Position numbers and translations under genes: made by a program | The notes under the pieces: generated by a model | The model's database searches: none | Seen by the model: the letters and a program-made list of their open reading frames with translations, nothing else | Told to the model about the DNA's origin: nothing | Shown here: piece by piece, positions 1 through 8,632 of the stretch | Layout of the letters: every line of letters begins with the position of its first letter | How positions within the stretch are numbered: position 1 is the first letter of the stretch | Source: Mucilaginibacter pedocola | GTDB taxonomy: Bacteria; Bacteroidota; Bacteroidia; Sphingobacteriales; Sphingobacteriaceae | Reading direction: 5' to 3' | Assembly: GCF_002013915.1 (NCBI RefSeq) | Contig: NZ_MBTF01000005.1 | Location: forward strand, 62,001-126,000 | Length of the DNA stretch: 64,000 bases

Positions 1-379
1 CGGCAGCAGAGAAGCTTCGGGCGAAAGCGGGCAGAACGTGGTGGGCGCGTGCGGCTGCAAGGGCATAGGGATTGTTTGCAGAAGCGCAGGGAAGGAGCGG
101 CGAAGCAAGGGGCAAATTATCCCAGCCCGTGGTTCTGCGCGGTTTGCAGGGCAAAGGCTGGTGCGGCAAAGAAGCCTCCCTGCTGCAAGCACTTTTGTTT
201 CTTTTGGTGCTTCAAAAGAAATAGCCCCTGCGGCAATGAGCAGCACCATGCGCTCATTTAAGAACAAAGCTTTTCGATACGAGACGACCGCGACATCGCC
301 AATATTACTACCTTTATAAAACACTACGCCTAAACGGGCGTTACAAAAACGCATCGGCTCACACCATGCCAAACAGCTC
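1..379. other. Mostly non-coding leader region
   Basis: No convincing gene is visible here. Short open frames exist, but their composition (runs of Gly, Arg, Lys, Cys) does not look like protein. There is a perfect 9-bp inverted repeat, TTTCTTTTG at 198-206 and CAAAAGAAA at 213-221, with a 6-nt loop. It has no T-tract after it, so it is a hairpin or repeat-element arm rather than a clear terminator. A possible remnant of a coding sequence at 262-333 is listed separately. Confidence 0.5.
262..333 (+). pseudogene. Possible C-terminal remnant of a cytochrome c-like gene
   Basis: After an in-frame stop at 259-261, frame 1 reads a short tail containing RDDRDIANITTFIKHYA and a stop at 331-333. The pattern D-x-D-I-A-N-x-x-T-F-I resembles the last helix of class I cytochrome c domains (commonly L-S-D-x-D-I-A-x-V-x-T-Y-V). 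No haem CXXCH motif or upstream part of a gene is present. If the resemblance is real, this is the end of a gene cut off by unrelated or repeat sequence at 38-260. Chance similarity over 23 residues is quite possible. Confidence 0.2.
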
Positions 380-1204
380 ATGAAAAACTACCTCTTCCCC
401 CTGCTTGTTATTATTATTGCCCTCTCTTCCTGCTCTAAAAAAGTAGTACCCTTTGCGGCTACCAATAAAGTTTACACCACCCAAACCGATAGCCTTATTG
501 CCGTGGTGCAAAAGCAGGACACCGTTGCCCTGTTGGATAGCCTGGGTAAACCTATTGCCAGCGAATGGGTGGGCACTGTAAACTTTAACCTGCGGAAGCC
601 CAACTATGTTATTATACACTACACCGCGCAGGATTCGCTGGCGCAAACCTTGAAAACCTTCACGCTGGTGAAGCCGCAGGTGAGCGCGCATTACGTGATA
701 AGTAAGGATGGCAAAATAGTACACATGCTGAACGACTACCTGCGCGCCTGGCATGCGGGCATCAGCAAATGGGGAAGCGTTACCGATATGAACAGCTGCT
801 CCATCGGTATCGAACTGGATAATACCGGCAAGCAGCCCTTCGCCCCGGCGCAAATGAACAGCTTGCTGCTGCTGCTGGCGCAATTAAAAAAGGTGTATAA
901 CATCCCCACCAATAACTTCATTGGTCACGGCGATATAGCCCCACCCCGCAAACCCGACCCGGGTATACTGTTCCCCTGGGCATTGCTGGCTCAAAAGGGT
1001 TTCGGGCAATGGGCAGATGTAGAGCAACAACCCGCCCCCGAAGGCTTCGACTATGTAACCGCCCTAAGGCTTATAGGTTACGATACCAGCAACCTCCCCG
1101 CCGCCATCAGCGCCTTTAAACGCCACTTTGTACAATCCGATGATTCGCCGGTGCTCAGCTGCTGCGATATGGATGTGTTGTATAATGTGTATAGGAAGTA
1201 TTAG
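380..1204 (+). CDS. N-acetylmuramoyl-L-alanine amidase lipoprotein (Amidase_2/AmpD fold)
   Basis: 274 aa. The N-terminus has a hydrophobic stretch and lipobox L15-S16-S17-C18, so the protein should be an outer-membrane or periplasmic lipoprotein. The amidase domain covers roughly residues 75-205. Predicted zinc ligands, by analogy with AmpD, are H80 (in VIIHYTA), H183 (in GHGDIAPPRK) and D193 (KPDPG); E145 (IGIELDN) and K191 match the catalytic Glu and Lys. The family cleaves the bond between N-acetylmuramic acid and L-alanine in peptidoglycan or its fragments. About 70 residues after the core are not recognised. It stands alone, convergent with the LytTR gene downstream. Family assignment is firm; whether it acts on whole peptidoglycan or recycled fragments is not visible. 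Confidence 0.9.
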   Translation: MKNYLFPLLVIIIALSSCSKKVVPFAATNKVYTTQTDSLIAVVQKQDTVALLDSLGKPIASEWVGTVNFNLRKPNYVIIHYTAQDSLAQTLKTFTLVKPQVSAHYVISKDGKIVHMLNDYLRAWHAGISKWGSVTDMNSCSIGIELDNTGKQPFAPAQMNSLLLLLAQLKKVYNIPTNNFIGHGDIAPPRKPDPGILFPWALLAQKGFGQWADVEQQPAPEGFDYVTALRLIGYDTSNLPAAISAFKRHFVQSDDSPVLSCCDMDVLYNVYRKY

Positions 1205-1208
1205 TTTG

Positions 1209-1230
1209 CCCCCCAGCCCCCTGAAGGGGG
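1209..1230. repeat. GC-rich hairpin between convergent genes
   Basis: CCCCC at 1217-1221, TGAA loop and GGGGG at 1226-1230, preceded by a second C-run at 1209-1214. It lies between two convergent genes, so a role in ending transcription is plausible, although it has no T-tract. A CT-rich relative of this hairpin follows fumC. Confidence 0.5.
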
Positions 1231-1255
1231 AGCAGATAGCCATGCTTTGCGGCGA

Positions 1256-1879
1256 CTATGTTTTTAATATTTCTTTTACCTTATCCCTGTTTAATTTGCT
1301 TACAGGTATTTTGGTTCCATCGTTCAGCAATAAACTGCCCCCATCTTCGCGCAGCCAGCTTTTAACGTGAAAAGTATTCACCAGGTGCGATTGATGCGTG
1401 CGCACAAACAGATGCTCGCTTAATACATCGGTATATTCTTTTAAGGTTTTAGATACCAGTATTTCTTCGCCGCCTATCAGCATAAATTTGGTGTAAGTAT
1501 TGTCAGCCTCGCATCTTACAATATCATTGACTGCTACGTAACGTGTTTCGTTAAATAGGGGCAATGCTACACGGGGGGCTGGTTTAGTGGCGAATTTGCT
1601 TATTTCGTTTTGGATGATCTGGCTCTGTATGCCCGCCAAAGCAGAGAATAGTACTTGCGAATCGGGCTGCTTGTTCATATGTTGCAGCTGTAAAGTAGCG
1701 GCATCTTTTTGCAGCGTTAGTTCATTAAACTCATTTTGTTGCCGCTTTTTTTGGCGATAGTAAAAAACGGAAGCGAGCAATATAAATACCATCATTAAAA
1801 TAAATGGGATGGTTTGCGAATGCAGGGCAATAATGATAAACGTAGCCAGCGCGTAAACAGCAAGTAAGATCTTTTTCAT
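1256..1879 (-). CDS. Membrane-anchored LytTR-family DNA-binding protein
   Basis: 207 aa. Two hydrophobic segments at about residues 3-20 and 23-41 anchor the protein. A short basic/coiled region follows (about 43-75), and a LytTR DNA-binding domain fills about 105-205, recognisable from RYVAVNDIVRCEADNTYT and the later HQSHLVN and PVSKLNRDKV segments. There is no receiver domain, so it is not a classical two-component regulator; Bacteroidota contain many membrane LytTR proteins of this kind with unknown signals. It is transcribed alone, toward the amidase gene. Target genes cannot be seen from the sequence. Confidence 0.85.
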   Translation of the reverse strand: MKKILLAVYALATFIIIALHSQTIPFILMMVFILLASVFYYRQKKRQQNEFNELTLQKDAATLQLQHMNKQPDSQVLFSALAGIQSQIIQNEISKFATKPAPRVALPLFNETRYVAVNDIVRCEADNTYTKFMLIGGEEILVSKTLKEYTDVLSEHLFVRTHQSHLVNTFHVKSWLREDGGSLLLNDGTKIPVSKLNRDKVKEILKT

Positions 1880-2041
1880 AGTTCTGAATATTTATGCAAG
1901 AATGAGGTGAAAAGGCACAACAAAAAAATGCCGATTGGCAAGTTGCCGTATTGGCTTAGTAAAATAGCTATTTGGGGCAGAAATGTGCCTTAAAACACTG
2001 TATTAATTTTATTGCTAATGGCTCAAACCCATTTAAAACCA

Positions 2042-2049
2042 TAAATTTG
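2042..2049 (+). promoter_or_regulatory. -7 promoter box of fumC
   Basis: TAAATTTG matches the Bacteroidota -7 consensus TAnnTTTG exactly and lies 23 nt before the fumC ATG. No convincing -33 TTG at the usual 19-21 nt spacing is seen. Confidence 0.6.
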
Positions 2050-2072
2050 CCCCCGCAAAACATACTATCAAT

Positions 2073-3470
2073 ATGAGTTTCAGAACCGAATATGATACCA
2101 TGGGCGCGGTACAGGTACCGGCCGACAAATACTGGGGCGCACAAACCGAACGCAGCCGCAACAACTTCAAAATTGGTCCCGAGGCTTCGATGCCGAAGGA
2201 GATTATTGAAGCATTTGCTTACCTGAAAAAGGCAGCCGCCTTCACCAATACCGATTGCGGCGTTCTCCCTGCCGAAAAACGCGACCTGATAGCCGCCGTA
2301 TGCGACGAGATATTAGAAGGTAAACTGGATGCCGAGTTTCCGTTGGTGATCTGGCAAACCGGTTCGGGCACACAATCTAACATGAACGTGAACGAGGTAG
2401 TGGCTAACCGTGCGCATGTATTGCAGGGCAATGCACTGGGCGAAGGCAAAACCTTTATCCACCCGAACGATGATGTAAACAAATCGCAATCATCTAACGA
2501 TACCTACCCCACAGCAATGCACATTGCTGCTTACAAAATACTGATCGATGTTACCATCCCGGGCGTCGAAAAACTGCGCGATACCCTGCAGGCAAAAAGC
2601 GAAGCTTTTAAAACTGTGGTAAAAATTGGTCGCACGCACCTGATGGATGCTACGCCGCTTACTTTGGGTCAGGAGTTCTCGGGCTATGTATCGCAACTAA
2701 ACCATGGCTTAAAAGCCCTGCGTAATACTTTAGACCACCTTAGCGAGCTTGCCCTTGGCGGTACTGCCGTGGGTACAGGCATTAACACCCCTAAAGGTTA
2801 CGATGTAAAAGTTGCCGAGTACATTGCACAGTTCACCAACCTGCCGTTCATCACTGCCGAAAATAAATTTGAGGCTTTGGCAGCGCACGATGCTATTGTA
2901 GAAAGCCATGGTGCTTTGAAACAAATAGCCGTATCGTTAATGAAAATTGCTAACGATATCCGCATGCTGGCTTCAGGTCCGCGTTCGGGTATTGGCGAGA
3001 TACACATTCCGGATAACGAGCCGGGTTCATCAATTATGCCGGGTAAAGTAAACCCAACCCAAAACGAAGCGGTTACTATGGTAGCTGCACAGGTAATGGG
3101 TAACGATGTTGCTATCTCGATAGGCGGCAGCAACGGGCATTACGAACTGAACGTGTTTAAGCCCGTAATGGCAGCAAACTTCTTACAGTCGGCACGTTTA
3201 ATTGGCGATGCCTGCGTATCGTTCAACGACCATTGCGCCCTGGGCATAGAGCCGAACTACGATGGTATTAAAAAACACCTCGAAAACTCGCTGATGCTGG
3301 TAACCGCCCTTAACCCGCACATTGGTTACGATAATGCAGCTAAAATTGCTAAAACAGCTCTGAAAGAGAACTTATCGCTTCGCGAAGCTGCCATAGGTTT
3401 AGGCTTGCTTACCAACGAGCAATTCGACGAGTGGGTTCGCCCCGAAAATATGATAGGCTCGCTAAAATAA
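2073..3470 (+). CDS. fumC: Fumarate hydratase, class II
   Basis: 465 aa, the normal length for class II fumarase, which interconverts fumarate and L-malate in the citric acid cycle in the cytoplasm. The superfamily signature is clear as [13 protein letters not shown] near residue 318, with the catalytic-loop serines. Substrate-site segments are also present: [12 protein letters not shown] near residue 98, [14 protein letters not shown] near 130 and [16 protein letters not shown] near 187. The ATG is supported by the -7 box 23 nt upstream. A strong terminator follows directly, so it is probably monocistronic. Confidence 0.97.
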   Translation: MSFRTEYDTMGAVQVPADKYWGAQTERSRNNFKIGPEASMPKEIIEAFAYLKKAAAFTNTDCGVLPAEKRDLIAAVCDEILEGKLDAEFPLVIWQTGSGTQSNMNVNEVVANRAHVLQGNALGEGKTFIHPNDDVNKSQSSNDTYPTAMHIAAYKILIDVTIPGVEKLRDTLQAKSEAFKTVVKIGRTHLMDATPLTLGQEFSGYVSQLNHGLKALRNTLDHLSELALGGTAVGTGINTPKGYDVKVAEYIAQFTNLPFITAENKFEALAAHDAIVESHGALKQIAVSLMKIANDIRMLASGPRSGIGEIHIPDNEPGSSIMPGKVNPTQNEAVTMVAAQVMGNDVAISIGGSNGHYELNVFKPVMAANFLQSARLIGDACVSFNDHCALGIEPNYDGIKKHLENSLMLVTALNPHIGYDNAAKIAKTALKENLSLREAAIGLGLLTNEQFDEWVRPENMIGSLK

Positions 3471-3483
3471 GCCTTATACCAAA

Positions 3484-3512
3484 CCCCTCTCCGAAAGGAG
3501 AGGGGCTTTTTT
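3484..3512 (+). terminator. Intrinsic terminator after fumC
   Basis: Perfect 9-bp stem CCCCTCTCC (3484-3492) / GGAGAGGGG (3497-3505), GAAA loop, then C and six T. It begins 13 nt after the fumC stop. Confidence 0.85.
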
Positions 3513-3519
3513 GTTTAAT

Positions 3520-4044
3520 ATGCAGAAAACTTTCCGCCGATACTTTTTGGGTTTTACGCTACTGCTAACTGCTAACTGCCTACTGCAAACCGCCTGCAAG
3601 TTCAACCCTAATATGCAAAAACCCGGCGAAGCGGCTTTGCAGGGCGAGTGGCAGCAGGATACCGTTGCTTTGCAGAAGAAATTGCTCAACTATTCGCTTT
3701 ATCACTTCCGTTTCAGTTGCGATTCGTTTTTTGTGAGTGTTAACTATCACAGCAAAGCTAATGGCGGTTACCCCGATAGCTGCGTGAAGAACGGGCAGTG
3801 GGCAGAGTATGCCAAGGGCGTGTACCGCCAAATGCACGATACCCTGCAACTGAAAGGCTTGTTCTGCAATGCCGATTTCAGTTACAAAAACGAGGGCGGC
3901 TGTTTCCGCTCGGGTAATTACAACGAGGTGTTTACGCTACGCAAAAAAACAGATTCGGTAATTCAATTTTTTCCAACAACAAGCGTTATCCCCTTTAACG
4001 GGCGCTTGATAAAACGCAGTACTTGCATCCCCAAACCACTTTAA
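3520..4044 (+). CDS. Small lipoprotein of unknown function
   Basis: 174 aa from the ATG at 3520; the longer reading from TTG at 3511 would start inside the terminator tail of fumC and is rejected. A hydrophobic N-terminus ends in lipobox L22-Q23-T24-A25-C26. The mature part is about 148 residues with several aromatic and cysteine residues and no motif I recognise. It sits between fumC and the S1/P1 nuclease gene and ends 1 nt before the nuclease start, so the two are probably co-transcribed. Similar lipoproteins may carry a fumarase-related name in databases only because they lie next to fumC; nothing in the sequence supports enzymatic activity. Confidence 0.75.
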   Translation: MQKTFRRYFLGFTLLLTANCLLQTACKFNPNMQKPGEAALQGEWQQDTVALQKKLLNYSLYHFRFSCDSFFVSVNYHSKANGGYPDSCVKNGQWAEYAKGVYRQMHDTLQLKGLFCNADFSYKNEGGCFRSGNYNEVFTLRKKTDSVIQFFPTTSVIPFNGRLIKRSTCIPKPL

Positions 4045-4045
4045 T

Positions 4046-4840
4046 ATGAAGAACTTATTTAAAAAGCTGTTACTGGCCGCCGCCATTATTTACCTCCCGG
4101 CAACAAGTTTTGCATGGGGCACACAAGGGCACCGCATCACCGGGCTAATTGCCGAAAGCTACCTTACGCCAAAAGCAAAGGCAGCTATTAAAGCCATCCT
4201 GGGTAACGAATCCTTAGCCTTAGCGGGTAACTGGGCAGATTTTGAACGCTCGAACCCCGATTATAAATACACCGAGGTTTGGCACTACATCAACCTTGAT
4301 AAAGGCTACACGCCATCGGAAATGCAGGCATACCTGAAAACCGATACCGTTACGGATGCCTACACCAAACTGGTATTCCTGATGGGCGAATTCAAGAAAA
4401 AGAACCTTACCCAGGAGCAGAAATTCTTTAACCTGCACATGCTTATCCACCTTATTGAGGATATCCACCAGCCTATGCATACTGCGCACAGCTTTGACAG
4501 GGGCGGTAACGATGTAAAGGTTACCTGGTTTAATAACCCTACCAACCTGCATACTATTTGGGATTCGCAACTGATAGATTTTCAGCAGATGAGCTATACC
4601 GAATACGCGGCTGCCATAAACTTCAGCACTGCGGCACAACGCGCCGAGTGGCAAAAAGCCCCCATCAGCCAATGGCTGTACGAATCGAACAAGATATGCC
4701 AGGACATTTACGCCTACTCAAAAGACGGCGATAAAATAAGCGGCTACACCTACAATTTTAAATTTATCAGCGTAGTAAACCAGCGTTTACTGCAAGGCGG
4801 CGTAAGGCTTGCCGGGGTGCTGAATCAGATTTTTGGTTAA
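4046..4840 (+). CDS. S1/P1 family zinc-dependent nuclease
   Basis: 264 aa, secreted. The signal peptide ends at ...TSFA, leaving W24 as the mature N-terminus; in this family the N-terminal Trp itself binds zinc. All expected ligand segments are present in order: WGTQGHR (His), NWAD (Asp), WHYINL (His), HLIEDIHQPMH (two His and Asp) and HTIWDSQL (His and Asp). The family cleaves single-stranded DNA and RNA and often removes 3'-phosphates, giving a scavenging role in the periplasm or outside the cell. It follows the small lipoprotein by 1 nt. Confidence 0.93.
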   Translation: MKNLFKKLLLAAAIIYLPATSFAWGTQGHRITGLIAESYLTPKAKAAIKAILGNESLALAGNWADFERSNPDYKYTEVWHYINLDKGYTPSEMQAYLKTDTVTDAYTKLVFLMGEFKKKNLTQEQKFFNLHMLIHLIEDIHQPMHTAHSFDRGGNDVKVTWFNNPTNLHTIWDSQLIDFQQMSYTEYAAAINFSTAAQRAEWQKAPISQWLYESNKICQDIYAYSKDGDKISGYTYNFKFISVVNQRLLQGGVRLAGVLNQIFG

Positions 4841-4849
4841 ATGGAGAAT

Positions 4850-4897
4850 GGTTGATTAGGTGAATGGTTGCTTTTCTAACTACTCACCTAATCAACC
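4850..4897. repeat. Intergenic inverted repeat, probable terminator
   Basis: Perfect 14-bp arms GGTTGATTAGGTGA (4850-4863) and TCACCTAATCAACC (4884-4897) with a 20-nt loop. It lies in the 77-nt gap between the nuclease and phosphatase genes. A similar repeat built from the same words is found at 50971-51028, suggesting a dispersed family. Confidence 0.7.
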
Positions 4898-4917
4898 CAA
4901 TCAACCACTCACCCCAC

Positions 4918-5358
4918 ATGAAGATACTAATGGTTTGCCTGGGCAATATTTGCCGTTCGCCGCTGGCAGAGGGGATAATGCAGCACCTGGCCGATAAAGA
5001 AGGTTTAGATTGGCAGGTTGACTCTGCCGGTACGGGGCATTGGCACGTAGGTTCGCCGCCCGATAGGCGCTCCATCCGTGCCGCTGCCGACCAGGGCGTT
5101 GATATCAGTAAACAGGTTTGCCGCGTTTTTCGCCCCACGGATTTCGATGAGTTCGACCTGATACTGGTGATGGACCGCAATAACCTGAGCGATATAATGG
5201 CAAAAGCCCGTAACGACCGCCAGCGCGCCAAAGTGAGGCTGCTGTTGGATAACGACATTGTGCCCGACCCGTATTATGACGACACCCAGTTTGCGCCTGT
5301 TTTTAAACTGATAGAAGCGGGCTGCAAAGAAATTATCAGGCAATATAAAAACAAGTAA
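4918..5358 (+). CDS. Low-molecular-weight protein-tyrosine phosphatase
   Basis: 146 aa from the ATG at 4918, which places the P-loop at the N-terminus as the family requires; an upstream in-frame ATG at 4864 lies inside the inverted repeat and is rejected. The catalytic C-x5-R loop is CLGNICRSP (Cys about residue 7). The general-acid loop DPYYDD lies near residue 119. The family removes phosphate from tyrosine; in bacteria it often partners a tyrosine kinase in polysaccharide export, but no kinase lies nearby. Length is typical. Confidence 0.93.
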   Translation: MKILMVCLGNICRSPLAEGIMQHLADKEGLDWQVDSAGTGHWHVGSPPDRRSIRAAADQGVDISKQVCRVFRPTDFDEFDLILVMDRNNLSDIMAKARNDRQRAKVRLLLDNDIVPDPYYDDTQFAPVFKLIEAGCKEIIRQYKNK

Positions 5359-5386
5359 TTCGTATATTTGAGTAAAACCAAATGTT

Positions 5387-5611
5387 ATGGATAGGATAAT
5401 TTTGGAAGTTGATGATAACGCTGCCCGAAATTGGCAGCACATTTCAAAAGAAGAGCAAGTTGGGTTTTCAAATGCTATAAGCCGCGCGTTAAACAGTGTT
5501 GTAGATAACAGTGATGAGGACTTTTCGGATTTTTTAGAACGCTTTGGTCGTAAAGCGGAAGCAAACGGGCTAACAGAGAATGTTTTGAATAAACTGTTGA
5601 ATGAAGAATAA
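5387..5611 (+). CDS. Probable antitoxin of a PIN-domain toxin-antitoxin pair
   Basis: 74 aa, acidic, predicted mainly helical, with no recognised DNA-binding fold. The call rests on context: its stop codon overlaps the start of the PIN toxin gene by 11 nt (5601-5611), the usual antitoxin-then-toxin order and coupling. It starts 28 nt after the phosphatase gene. The sequence itself does not name a family. Confidence 0.65.
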   Translation: MDRIILEVDDNAARNWQHISKEEQVGFSNAISRALNSVVDNSDEDFSDFLERFGRKAEANGLTENVLNKLLNEE

Positions 5612-6014
5612 GTTCTTTGTTTTTGATACAAACACTTTAATCAGCGCATCTATTGCTTATACTTCAAATCCCAAAAAGGCTGTTGATAAAGCAAGGCGGG
5701 TTGGAAAGCTATTGTTTTCAAATGAAACCTTAAACGAGCTCTCGCTTGTTTTGATGCGGCGGAAATTCGACAAATATATCTCTTTAGAAGACCGCTTGGT
5801 ATATCTTCAGCGGGTTGAAAAAGAAGCAACGATACGGGTAACCACAAGCAACTTTACGGACTGCAGGGATGTGAAAGATAATATTTTCCTGAACTTAGCA
5901 TTTGATTGGAATGCGGAGTGCATTATATCTGGCGATACAGACTTGTTAATATTGAACCCATTCAAAGAGATACCAATTATTACACCAACTCAATTTTTAG
6001 AGCAATACTCATGA
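5601..6014 (+). CDS. PIN-domain ribonuclease toxin
   Basis: 137 aa, spanning one PIN domain. The predicted metal-binding acids are D9 (FVFDTN), E42 or E46, D93 (RDVKDNIFL) and D112/D114 (SGDTDLL), all in the expected order. It matches the family annotated as putative toxin-antitoxin toxin component, PIN family (COG1569). PIN toxins cut RNA, often tRNA or rRNA, unless bound by their antitoxin. The gene overlaps its antitoxin by 11 nt and the following DUF3347 gene by 4 nt (ATGA), so three genes appear translationally coupled. Confidence 0.85.
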   Translation: MKNKFFVFDTNTLISASIAYTSNPKKAVDKARRVGKLLFSNETLNELSLVLMRRKFDKYISLEDRLVYLQRVEKEATIRVTTSNFTDCRDVKDNIFLNLAFDWNAECIISGDTDLLILNPFKEIPIITPTQFLEQYS

Positions 6015-6508
6015 AAGCACTTTTTTTAAGCCTCATTTTCGCGTTCAGCGTAGCAACCGCCGGCGCGCAGCAAATAAACAATGTAGATAAACTGGCAAGC
6101 CATTACATCAGCCTGAAAGAGGCATTGGTGAATGGTAATGCCGAGTTGGCCAAAAGTAAATCGGCGCAGTTGCTGAACAGCTTAACAGCCTTCCCGGTAA
6201 AAACCTTGCAGCCTGCACAGCAGAAAACCTTTAACGCTTATGCTATCAAACTAAAATTTGATAGCCGCCACATTAGCGAAACAACCGTTATCGACCACCA
6301 GCGCGAGCATTTCGAAAGTTTATCAAAAAATATGTACTCGCTATTATCAGGCTTGAACCTGAACAGTGCACCGCTTTACCAGCAATATTGCCCCATGAAA
6401 AAAGCATCATGGCTTAGTGAATCTACCGATATCCGCAACCCTTACTACGGCGAGGATATGATGGAATGCGGTAAGGTTACAGCTACTATAAAGGCGGCGG
6501 GTAAATAG
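6011..6508 (+). CDS. DUF3347-domain exported protein, possible copper handling
   Basis: 165 aa from the ATG at 6011 (ATGA overlap with the toxin stop); the longer frame from 5906 would run inside the toxin gene. Signal peptide of about 19 residues ending in AGA. The mature part matches DUF3347: ASHYISLKEALVNGN at the start, then CPMKKASWLSES and NPYYGEDMMECG near the end. The Cys-Pro-Met and Met-Met-x-Cys arrangement fits metal binding, and this domain often accompanies CusB-like copper efflux proteins. Here it is free-standing and tied to a toxin-antitoxin pair, which is unusual. Confidence 0.8.
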   Translation: MKALFLSLIFAFSVATAGAQQINNVDKLASHYISLKEALVNGNAELAKSKSAQLLNSLTAFPVKTLQPAQQKTFNAYAIKLKFDSRHISETTVIDHQREHFESLSKNMYSLLSGLNLNSAPLYQQYCPMKKASWLSESTDIRNPYYGEDMMECGKVTATIKAAGK

Positions 6509-6523
6509 AACTAAAATAACTTT

Positions 6524-6657
6524 GTCATTCCGAGGGAAGCGAAGCGACGAGGAATCTTGTTGGATAATACACGAACGCTATGCATAGTGGATTTGCATAT
6601 CCAACAAGATTTCTCACCCCTTTCCCCACCAACCCCTCGCCTCATGGTTCGAAATGA
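6524..6657. repeat. Long palindromic extragenic repeat
   Basis: Outer arms begin GTCATTCCGA at 6524 and end TTCGAAATGAC at 6657. An inner perfect 13-bp pair, ATCTTGTTGGATA (6554-6566) and TATCCAACAAGAT (6598-6610), forms a long hairpin. The GTCATTCCGA...GAGGAATCT wording resembles palindromic repeats spread between genes in many Bacteroidota. A short open frame across it is an artefact. It separates two convergent genes. Confidence 0.7.
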
Positions 6658-6672
6658 CATCGGGTGGGATTT

Positions 6673-8223
6673 TTATCCCAAATACGCCTTCACCCCGTTC
6701 GCACAATTCACCCCATCAATAGCGGCAGATATAATACCTCCGGCATAACCAGCACCTTCCCCGCAGGGGAATAGACCGGCTACTTGCGGGTGCTGATAAG
6801 TTTCCCTGTCGCGCGGCACTTTTATGGGCGATGAGGTGCGCGATTCTACACCTACCATTAACGCCTCGTTGGTGTAATACCCTTTCATTTTACGCCCGAA
6901 AACGGGCAGGGCTTTGCGCAGGCGGGCATGTACCCAGTCGGGTAATACTTCCAGCAGGTCTACACTTTTACAGCCGGGGAGGTAAGAGTTTTCGGGTAAG
7001 TCGAATGATACACGCCCTTCCACAAAATCCACCATCCTTTGTGCCGGTGCAACCAAATTACCACCACCAGCTTTAAAGGCAAGGTGCTCTGCCTGTTGCT
7101 GAAAGTTCAGCATCCTGAACGGGTCGTTCATGTCGCCTTTCACGTCTTCCATGTTTATTTGTACCACGGTGCCGCTGTTAGCAAAGGGGTTATTGCGTTT
7201 GCTGGGGCTCCAGCCGTTCACTACAATTTCATCGGGCGCAGTAGCGCAGGGGGCAATAATACCGCCGGGGCACATGCAGAATGAGAATACGCCGCGGTCG
7301 TCTACCTGCTCTACCAGGTTATAGTAGGATGGGGGCAGGTCGGGCCCGCGGTATTCGCAATGGTATTGGGCACGGTCTATAATTTCCTGCGGATGTTCTA
7401 TGCGTACACCAAGGGCAAAAGGTTTTGCTTCTATCAAAATGCCCTGCGCATGCAGCATCCTGAAAACATCGTGCGCCGAGTGCCCGGTAGCCAATATCAC
7501 GGCATCAGCTAACAGCTTTTCGCCATCGGCTAATTGCACACCTTTTATCTTACCGAACTCCACCAATAGCGATGTCACTTTGGTGTCGAACAACACTTCG
7601 CCGCCTGCATTTTGGATGCTCTCGCGCATGGCGGTGATGATCTGCGGCAGTTTATTGGTGCCTATATGCGGGCGGGCGTCTACTAAAATATCCTCGGTAG
7701 CGCCATGGGCAACAAAGGTTTTCAGTACGCCGGTAACATCGCCGCGTTTGGTGCTGCGGGTGTAAAGCTTACCGTCGGAATAAGTGCCCGCGCCACCCTC
7801 GCCGAAGCAATAGTTCGATTCGGGGTTTACCAAGCCTTGTTTATTGATATTCGCCAGATCGCGACGGCGTTGTTTTACGTCTTTGCCGCGCTCGAGGATG
7901 ATGGGTTTAAAACCTTGTTCGATGCATTGCAGCGCGGCAAATAAACCGGCTGGCCCTGCACCAACAATAATAACGCGGCGGGCATCTTTCACGTTTTTAT
8001 ACTCGTGGTTATAAACTTCGGGCACAAAAGGCTCGTCGATGTATACGGCGACTTGCATACGGTAAACCACCTTGCGGCCACGCGCATCAATAGAGCGCTT
8101 GAGTATTTTAATGCCTTTTATACGTTTCTGCGGGGTGTTGGTAGCGGTTGATGCCAGTGTGGTTAAAACGGCTTCGTCTTCGTGCTGCCCGGGAGGGCAA
8201 ACAATTTCTGCTTCTTTTATCAT
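6673..8223 (-). CDS. FAD-dependent dehydrogenase (COG2509 family)
   Basis: 516 aa, cytoplasmic. The dinucleotide-binding motif GAGPAGLFAAL starts near residue 89 and the strand-2 acidic end lies in LERGKDVKQRR. About 85 N-terminal residues precede it, as is usual in this family of large uncharacterised FAD dehydrogenases. Later segments GEGGAGTYSDGKLYTR, ATGHSAHD and the C-terminal GEGAGYAGGI fit FAD and substrate contacts. The substrate is not known for the family. The gene stands alone; its start ATG lies before a repeat-rich gap. Confidence 0.85.
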   Translation of the reverse strand: MIKEAEIVCPPGQHEDEAVLTTLASTATNTPQKRIKGIKILKRSIDARGRKVVYRMQVAVYIDEPFVPEVYNHEYKNVKDARRVIIVGAGPAGLFAALQCIEQGFKPIILERGKDVKQRRRDLANINKQGLVNPESNYCFGEGGAGTYSDGKLYTRSTKRGDVTGVLKTFVAHGATEDILVDARPHIGTNKLPQIITAMRESIQNAGGEVLFDTKVTSLLVEFGKIKGVQLADGEKLLADAVILATGHSAHDVFRMLHAQGILIEAKPFALGVRIEHPQEIIDRAQYHCEYRGPDLPPSYYNLVEQVDDRGVFSFCMCPGGIIAPCATAPDEIVVNGWSPSKRNNPFANSGTVVQINMEDVKGDMNDPFRMLNFQQQAEHLAFKAGGGNLVAPAQRMVDFVEGRVSFDLPENSYLPGCKSVDLLEVLPDWVHARLRKALPVFGRKMKGYYTNEALMVGVESRTSSPIKVPRDRETYQHPQVAGLFPCGEGAGYAGGIISAAIDGVNCANGVKAYLG

Positions 8224-8632
8224 GGTGTTGCCGGGTTTTTATCCCGGATGTAGGGCAAAGATAATGATTTGCAGGGTGATTAGTGCGGCGGCAAGTTTTA
8301 CCGCAAAGAACGCAAAGGATTTGCAAGGTAGTGAGCGCAAAGTCCGCAAAGTCCGCAAAGTTATTGCTTATGATCGTAGTTATTTAGGCAATTACAGATT
8401 CAAATCCGCTTAAAAATCTTTGCGCTCTTTGCGTTTTTTCTCTGCGGCCTTTGCGGTTAAATCAAACACAATACTTAAAATGATCAATATCAATTGGCGT
8501 TCGGTACAGAACGATGTACTGTACGGAAGCGGACGGTTTTAAATCTTCTTTTAAATTTAAGTAATTGATAATTAATTACTTATAAAAATGGTTGAGTTTT
8601 GGCATATATCCAAACAGTTACAATATCACGCC
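8224..8632. other. Intergenic region with CGCAAAG-type repeat and sigma-factor promoter area
   Basis: No gene seen. From 8296 to 8460 there is an imperfect inverted repeat built from ACCGCAAAGAACGCAAAG-like words and their complement (CTTTGCG...GCGGTTAA), including tandem AAGTCCGC copies near 8340. Nearer the sigma-factor gene a 6-bp inverted repeat, GTACAG (8504-8509) and CTGTAC (8519-8524), is a candidate operator. Confidence 0.55.

Noticed and set aside
38..319. 93-aa plus-strand frame at the left edge
   Set aside because: Composition is not protein-like (many Gly, Arg, Cys, Lys), there is no promoter or family signal, and it covers a hairpin.
6557..6748. 63-aa frame
   Set aside because: Starts inside the palindromic repeat at 6524-6657 and runs into the FAD dehydrogenase gene.
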